From positions 1 to 37,156 of the forward strand of contig JAJVII010000052.1 in NCBI GenBank assembly GCA_022072085.1: a stretch of 37,156 bases of DNA, written 5' to 3'. A model generated the notes under the pieces. The model was not told the DNA's origin and made no database searches. It worked only from the letters and a program-made list of their open reading frames with translations. Position numbers and translations under genes: made by a program. The stretch comes from Phycisphaerae bacterium (lineage in GTDB: Bacteria > Planctomycetota > Phycisphaerae > JAJVII01). Shown here piece by piece: positions 33,401 to 37,156 of this stretch (position 1 is its first letter; each line of letters begins with the position of its first letter).

Positions 33401-34160
33401 CCCGACGCTGGCCCAGGCAGCGGCGGAGCTGACCTTCGGCACGTCCGAGCGCGGCGCGCTGCCGGCGCTGACGGTCGCGCTGGGCGGCGGCGTGAGCCTG
33501 GCGCTGCGCGGCAAGATCGACCGGCTGGACCTGGCCGACTCGGGCGAGGCCTTCGTCGTCGACTACAAGACTGGTCAGCGGGCCGTGGACTGGACGGGCA
33601 TCGCCCACGGGCTGAGCCTCCAGTTGACGGCCTACCTGCTGGCGATCGACCAGCACGGCGGGAAGCTTGCCGCCGGCGCCAAGCCGGCAGGGGCGTTCTA
33701 TCAGCGGATCACCGTCAGCCCGCCCACAGGCGACGCCCCGGCCCGGGACGAAGAGAAGTCGGCCGTCCGCGACTACCGTCGCCGCGGCCTGTTCTTGGCC
33801 GACGCCGCCGACCTGCTGGACGCCAGCGTGGCCGGCGGCGGATCGTCGCCGTTCGTCGCCTATCTGCGGAACAAGGACGGCAGCCTGTCGGCCCGCGGCA
33901 ACGACGCGGTCAGCGCCGGCCAGTTGGCGGGCTTGATGCGGCTGGCACGGATGCACATGCGAAAGTGGGGCCGCGAAATCCTCGCGGGCCGATCGGCCGT
34001 CGAGCCCTATCGGATCCGCCACGCCGGTCCGTGCAGCCTGTGCGACTTCCGCAGCGTCTGCCGACTCGACTTCGAATACAACCGGCTGCGCTACCTCCAG
34101 CCGGCCGGCCGCGGCGAGGTGCTGGCGACGCTCCCGAGCGACGAGGGGGACGCCGAATGA
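30465..34160 (+). CDS. addB: AddB: ATP-dependent helicase/deoxyribonuclease subunit B
   Basis: A 1231-residue partner of AddA in the AddAB helicase-nuclease that processes double-strand breaks for RecA loading. The N-terminus has GRSGAGKT (8-15). The C-terminal RecB-like nuclease has VVDYKTGQ (D1033, K1035) and four Cys matching the Fe-S staple of Bacillus AddB: C873 (AACPFQ), C1190, C1193 and C1199, with the same C-x2-C-x5-C spacing. Between residues about 665 and 709 the frame reads through a complete inverted heptad-repeat element, adding about 45 unrelated residues in the linker before VELAPGRSELLFDEDLMAYLAL. AGGGAG precedes the ATG by 6 nt. The stop overlaps the addA start (ATGA). Confidence 0.93.
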   Translation: MSVRFVIGRSGAGKTRHCLDAVRRQLADSPADGPPLILLVPEQATFQVERALLDPAGEGTPLGGHHRARVLSFQRFAGLLFNELGGPEHPPISALAKQMALRAVLEPLGKRLPTFAPSIDRPGFLARLADLFRELHQYEVTADQLRERASAEPSHRLAAKLADLAEAFDAFEAYLKQAEFSDPDAALTVARGLLERSRLAAGASVWVDGFAGFTPQELSFLGELVRVAAAAEIALVMDPRAVPAWPGPMQVPLGRLFRRSEDTYLRLRRHFDHRGLPVGPPLLLERVHRFAADSPLVRIEREMFEKVGGGPNGAASSTRNSDLPPQLLAHRNDRVVLVEAPDRRAEVRAAVAQVRHLVSASGWRFRDIAVILRSLEEYWQLLVEAFADAGIPCFIDRRQPIAHHPLVELLRSAVAGIATGFAPASGHLIAWLKTDLPASMFGDDCSNPLAAYRDAVDRLENYALAYGIGGDAWFRPDRWRFHEHTGFGAEDLGDSADCRPDSHDRMVDATARVLAPLAELHKLARAQPDGPTVEQWTDGLWRMLQRLRVADTLEAWSAGDPGHVHRQALDAVEALLADLRRSLGERQMTPAVLVQVLEAGLSQLTLGLVPPSLDQVLISAIERSRHPRIRAALVLGMGERCFPRLAAVQSILTDGDRQALAEAGECGGGNAECGMKPGDQPGLFDDPFPAKAAASSPTLGTRHSALSTSSGLPAVELAPGRSELLFDEDLMAYLALTRPGERLWVSYPASDDAGRPLGPSRYLRRLRELLPETPLVRIADQPAPLAALTAGELAGVLGGRFAGRIGDDSPTPLEAACYGLLRNRGPAALLPLESLAYANEPGLSAEVAAGLFVSGRSRRLAGSVTRLESFAACPFQHLAGHGLRLQPRERIEMDALQLGRFYHEILRQLFDRLAEGGRLRWSDHAPADLRAAVRELVDKARDELDLPRLEGGAVGWLLQQAEEALGDLAEAMAAASSAAPTLAQAAAELTFGTSERGALPALTVALGGGVSLALRGKIDRLDLADSGEAFVVDYKTGQRAVDWTGIAHGLSLQLTAYLLAIDQHGGKLAAGAKPAGAFYQRITVSPPTGDAPARDEEKSAVRDYRRRGLFLADAADLLDASVAGGGSSPFVAYLRNKDGSLSARGNDAVSAGQLAGLMRLARMHMRKWGREILAGRSAVEPYRIRHAGPCSLCDFRSVCRLDFEYNRLRYLQPAGRGEVLATLPSDEGDAE
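32457..32590. repeat. Inverted heptad-repeat element E inside addB
   Basis: Left arm: GAATGCG, GAGGGGG, GAATGCG, GAATGCG, GAATGAA (32457-32491). Right arm: ACTCTCG, GCACTCG, GCACTCA, GCACTCA, GCACTTC (32556-32590). Both arms have an exact 7-base period and are inverted relative to each other. The addB frame stays open through it. Confidence 0.85.
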
Positions 34161-37156
34161 ACTGGACCGACGCACAACGCGAAGCCATCGAACACAGCCG
34201 GAGCGACCTGCTCGTCGCCGCCGGCGCTGGCGCGGGCAAGACCGGTGTGCTGACCGAACGGGTCGCGCGGTTGGTGGCCGACGGCGTGCCGGTGACGGAG
34301 TTGCTCGTGGTGACGTTCACCGACGCCGCCGCCGGCGAGATGCGCGAGCGCATCGCCCGCCGCCTGGCCGGCGCGCTGGACGCAGCGCGGGCTGCGGGCG
34401 ACGCGGCCGCGGCGTCGCGGATCGCCCGCCAGGTCGTGCTGCTGGACGCCGGGCAGATCTGCACGCTGCACGCGTTCTGCAATCAGCTCCTGCACGAGAA
34501 CTTCGCCCTGCTTGGCCTGGACCCGGCGTTTGACATCCTCGACGAGAGCGAGGCCCTGCTGCTGCGGCAGGAGACGTTGGACGCGCTGCTGGAGTCGTAT
34601 TACGCCGACGGCGGCGAGGAGGGACGGCTCTTCCGCGAGATGCTTCACTACGAGCCCGGCCGCGGCGACGCCCGGCTGCGGGCGACGGTGCTGCGGCTGC
34701 ACGGCAAGATCAACAGCCTGGCCGACCCGGCCGACTGGTGGCGACGGGTGCTGGAGTCGATCGCGCGGGGGGCGGCGGCCGGCGTGGCCGACACCTTCTG
34801 GGCCGCCCCGCTGCGGCGGCTGCTGGAGCTGGAGTGCCAGGCCGCGTCCAGCCGCCTGGAGCAGGCCCGTGCGATCGCCGCGTCGGCCGACGAAGACCTG
34901 TCGAAGTATCAACGGGACCTGGGCACGCTGGCGGAGGGGGTCGAGTCGCTGCTGGCGGCGCTGAAGGGCCGCGACTTCTGGGGCGTGCTCGCCGAGCGGG
35001 TGGCCGACTACCCCGTGAAGAAGATGTCGCCGCTGAAGCGCGAAGTCGAGTGCGCCGAACGGCTCAAGGCGCTGGTCAAGATGGTGAAGGAGACGTGGAA
35101 GGAACTGGCCGGACTGGTCGCGCGTCCACAGGCCGATGTGCTGGCGGACCTGTCGGCGACGGCGCCGCTGGCCGGGCTGCTCGCGGAGATGGTCGAGCGG
35201 TTCGGCGGCGCCTACGCGGCGGCCAAACGCGAGCGGGCGGCGCTGGACTTCAACGACTTGGAGCGGCTGGCCTACGATCTGCTGACGCGGCACGAAGAGG
35301 CGGCGGCGGCTGTGCGGGCGCGGTATCGGCAGGTGCTCGTGGACGAATACCAGGACATCTCGCCGGTGCAGGCGGCGATCCTGCGGGCTGTGGCCGGGCC
35401 GAGCCAGGACGGCGTCTGCCGCCTGTTCATGGTCGGCGACCTCAAGCAGTCGATCTACCGGTTCCGCTTCGCCGAGCCGGACATCTTCGCCCGGACGATG
35501 GCCGACTTCGCCGCCGGGCGAGGCGGCCGCCTGGTCCACCTCGCGGAGAATTTCCGCAGCCGCAGCGTCGTGCTGGCGGCGGTGAACGCCCTGTTCGAGC
35601 GGCTGATGCTGCCGATGCACACGCTGATCGAGGAGTCGGTTGGCCCGGCCTACGACGCGGACGCGGCGCTGCGGTTCGCCTGCCCGGACTACGGCGACGG
35701 CGCCCCGCCGGACCCGGCGGTCGAACTGCACCTGCTGGCAGCCGACGCGGGCGACGCCCCCGACCCGGCCGACGACCCCGAAGCCGGCAACGACGAGGGC
35801 CCCGCGCCCGCTGATGCCACCCCCGACGAACTGGGGCAACTGGCCCGGGTGCAGTTGCAGGCCCGGCTGATCGGCCGACGGCTGCGGACGTTGCTCGGCC
35901 TCGACGGCTCAACGCCCGTAACGGTCTGGGACAACGATGCCGAGGTGTGGCGCGGGGCGCAGCCGCGCGATGTGGTGATCCTGCTGCGTTCGGCGTCGCG
36001 GATCGCGCCGGCGATCGTCGAGCAGTTGACCGCGATGGACGTGCCAGTGCACGCGGCCGCGACGGGCAGCTACTTCGAGGCCGTCGAGGTCAACGACCTC
36101 CGCGCCCTGTTGGCGGTGCTGGACAACCCGCGGCAGGACGTGCCTCTCGCGGCGCTGTTGCGCAGCCCGCTGATGGGCCTGGCCTGCCCGGACGGCGCGG
36201 CCGCCGGCGACCGTGGCGGCGTGCCCCGCGGGGCGCTGACGGCTGACGAGCTGGCGCGGATTCGGCTGGCCGACCGCGAGGTGCCGTTCCACGACGCCGT
36301 CGTTGCGGCGGCGACCGACGACGCGGTTGACGCGGGTCTGCGTTTGCGGCTGACCCGGCTGCTGGAGCGGCTGACGGCGTGGCGGACGATGTCGAGGCGG
36401 CGGCCGCTCAGCGAACTGCTGGCCGACGTCTTCCGTGCGACGGGGTATCTTGATTATGTCGCGGGGCTCGCGGGCGGGGCGCAGCGGCGGGCGAACCTGC
36501 TCGACCTGGCGGCGCGGGCGAGGCAGTTCGACGCCTTCGCGCGTCAGGGGCTGGCGCGGTTCCTGCGGTTCCTGGACGAACTGGAGTCGGCCGGGGAGGA
36601 TCTCGGAACGCCCGGCGCCCTTAGCGAAGCCGACAACGTCGTCCGCATCCTGACCATCCACCGGGCCAAGGGGCTGGAATTCCCGATCGTCGTGCTGGCG
36701 GACCTGGAGCACCAGTTCAACCGCGACGACGTGCAGGACGACGTGCTCTTCCACCGCAGCCTGCTGATGGGCCTGCGGCGGCTGGATCGCCGACGGCGGG
36801 TCCGCTACGCGTCGCTGCCGCATCGGCTGATCGCCCGGCAGTTGCAGTTGGAGTCGGCGATGGAGGAGATGCGGCTGCTCTACGTCGCGATGACGCGGGC
36901 CCGCGAGCGGCTGATCCTGGTCGGCTCCGACCGCGACCCGCTGCGGCGGTTGCAGCGCGACTGGGCGGAGGCCGCGTCGGCCCAGGACCTCCCCGCAGCG
37001 ACGAACTACCTGGTTTGGATCGGCCCGGCGATGTTGGCGGGCACGGCGGCGGGGCGCGTCGTGCTGGACACGGCCGCAGGGCTGGAGACGCTGCCGCCGG
37101 ACGTGCTGGAGCACGAGGAGGGCCTGCTGAACGTCCGCATTTACAGATCGGAAGAG
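34157..37156 (+). CDS. addA: AddA: ATP-dependent helicase/nuclease subunit A (3' partial)
   Basis: The first 1000 codons of AddA, a UvrD-like helicase with a C-terminal nuclease domain that is cut off by the window end. Motifs: SRSDLLVAAGAGAGKT (Walker A, 21-29), VVTFTDAAAGEMRERI, TLHAFC, VLVDEYQDISPVQ (Walker B), GDLKQSIYRFRFAEPD, LAENFRSR, TIHRAKGLEFPIVVL and LYVAMTRARERL. The start ATG overlaps the addB stop by 4 bp (ATGA), so the two subunits are translationally coupled. Complete AddA proteins are about 1150-1250 residues. The last four codons (RSEE) come from the adapter-like sequence at 37145 and should be ignored. Confidence 0.95.
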   Translation, partial: MNWTDAQREAIEHSRSDLLVAAGAGAGKTGVLTERVARLVADGVPVTELLVVTFTDAAAGEMRERIARRLAGALDAARAAGDAAAASRIARQVVLLDAGQICTLHAFCNQLLHENFALLGLDPAFDILDESEALLLRQETLDALLESYYADGGEEGRLFREMLHYEPGRGDARLRATVLRLHGKINSLADPADWWRRVLESIARGAAAGVADTFWAAPLRRLLELECQAASSRLEQARAIAASADEDLSKYQRDLGTLAEGVESLLAALKGRDFWGVLAERVADYPVKKMSPLKREVECAERLKALVKMVKETWKELAGLVARPQADVLADLSATAPLAGLLAEMVERFGGAYAAAKRERAALDFNDLERLAYDLLTRHEEAAAAVRARYRQVLVDEYQDISPVQAAILRAVAGPSQDGVCRLFMVGDLKQSIYRFRFAEPDIFARTMADFAAGRGGRLVHLAENFRSRSVVLAAVNALFERLMLPMHTLIEESVGPAYDADAALRFACPDYGDGAPPDPAVELHLLAADAGDAPDPADDPEAGNDEGPAPADATPDELGQLARVQLQARLIGRRLRTLLGLDGSTPVTVWDNDAEVWRGAQPRDVVILLRSASRIAPAIVEQLTAMDVPVHAAATGSYFEAVEVNDLRALLAVLDNPRQDVPLAALLRSPLMGLACPDGAAAGDRGGVPRGALTADELARIRLADREVPFHDAVVAAATDDAVDAGLRLRLTRLLERLTAWRTMSRRRPLSELLADVFRATGYLDYVAGLAGGAQRRANLLDLAARARQFDAFARQGLARFLRFLDELESAGEDLGTPGALSEADNVVRILTIHRAKGLEFPIVVLADLEHQFNRDDVQDDVLFHRSLLMGLRRLDRRRRVRYASLPHRLIARQLQLESAMEEMRLLYVAMTRARERLILVGSDRDPLRRLQRDWAEAASAQDLPAATNYLVWIGPAMLAGTAAGRVVLDTAAGLETLPPDVLEHEEGLLNVRIYRSEE
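37145..37156 (+). other. Illumina adapter-like contig end
   Basis: AGATCGGAAGAG is exactly the first 12 bases of the common TruSeq adapter and is the very end of the window. This is most likely untrimmed adapter, not genome sequence. Confidence 0.9.

Overview
The window reads as one contig end from a high-GC bacterium, most likely a planctomycete of the Phycisphaerae type. The evidence is inferential: PEP-CTERM sorting tails of the form VPEP-(x)-LGLLGLGGLSLLG-(x)-RRRSR, GntR-headed regulators with LacI-like ligand domains next to PEP-CTERM genes, an oversized signal peptidase I, membrane proteins opening with a YDLxP motif, a thrombospondin-type-3 glycoside hydrolase, and several interspersed palindromic repeat elements. 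I see no rRNA, tRNA, CRISPR array or intact transposase.

Layout. 0.26-4.2 kb (minus strand): a GntR regulator, then an NrtR-like Nudix regulator, nadA (quinolinate synthase) and a MntA/HepT toxin-antitoxin pair, all in one direction. A 19-bp palindrome fills the promoter spacer of the Nudix regulator. 4.2-4.9 kb: AT-rich noncoding DNA with an orphan terminator. 4.9-8.6 kb (minus): an aldo/keto reductase, two paralogous lipoproteins, a decaying HicB/HicA pair and an O-methyltransferase, with stop/start overlaps linking the last three. 8.65-12.5 kb: trpF with a perfect 27-bp palindrome inside its reading frame, a TIM-barrel isomerase, a group-1 glycosyltransferase (minus) and a MEMO/AmmB protein. 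12.7-17.8 kb: lepA, a secreted glycoside hydrolase and a PHP-domain phosphoesterase. 18.3-22.2 kb: two PEP-CTERM proteins flanking a GntR/LacI-type regulator. 22.3-23.6 kb: an exported TPR protein (minus). 23.6-27.9 kb: two parS sites, a signal peptidase I with a zinc-knuckle insert, an AT-richer region with DnaA-box-like 9-mers, lptB and queD. 27.9-30.2 kb: twin 369-residue membrane proteins (minus). 30.5 kb to the end: addB followed by addA, which runs off the window; the last 12 bases match an Illumina adapter.

The strongest unusual signal is repeat architecture. Four loci (9360, 12489, 27441, 32457) carry arms made of tandem 7-base units. At three of them two arms sit in inverted orientation around a short core, giving elements of about 120-155 bp. 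One is in frame inside addB and one abuts queD and removes any visible ribosome binding site. Related elements with about 10-base (2091) and 8-base (24352) units are also present; the first has supplied the C-terminal end of the Nudix regulator. The two PEP-CTERM genes share a 173-bp, about 94% identical 3' block (sorting tag, stop codon, 3' UTR, terminator) although the proteins upstream look unrelated, which suggests that a sorting-tag-plus-terminator cassette has been copied between genes.

Functional themes supported here: NAD synthesis under a probable Nudix repressor, cell-surface export and sorting (signal peptidase, PEP-CTERM proteins, LptB, lipoproteins), recombinational repair (AddAB), and a chromosome-segregation locus (parS) that may lie near the replication origin.
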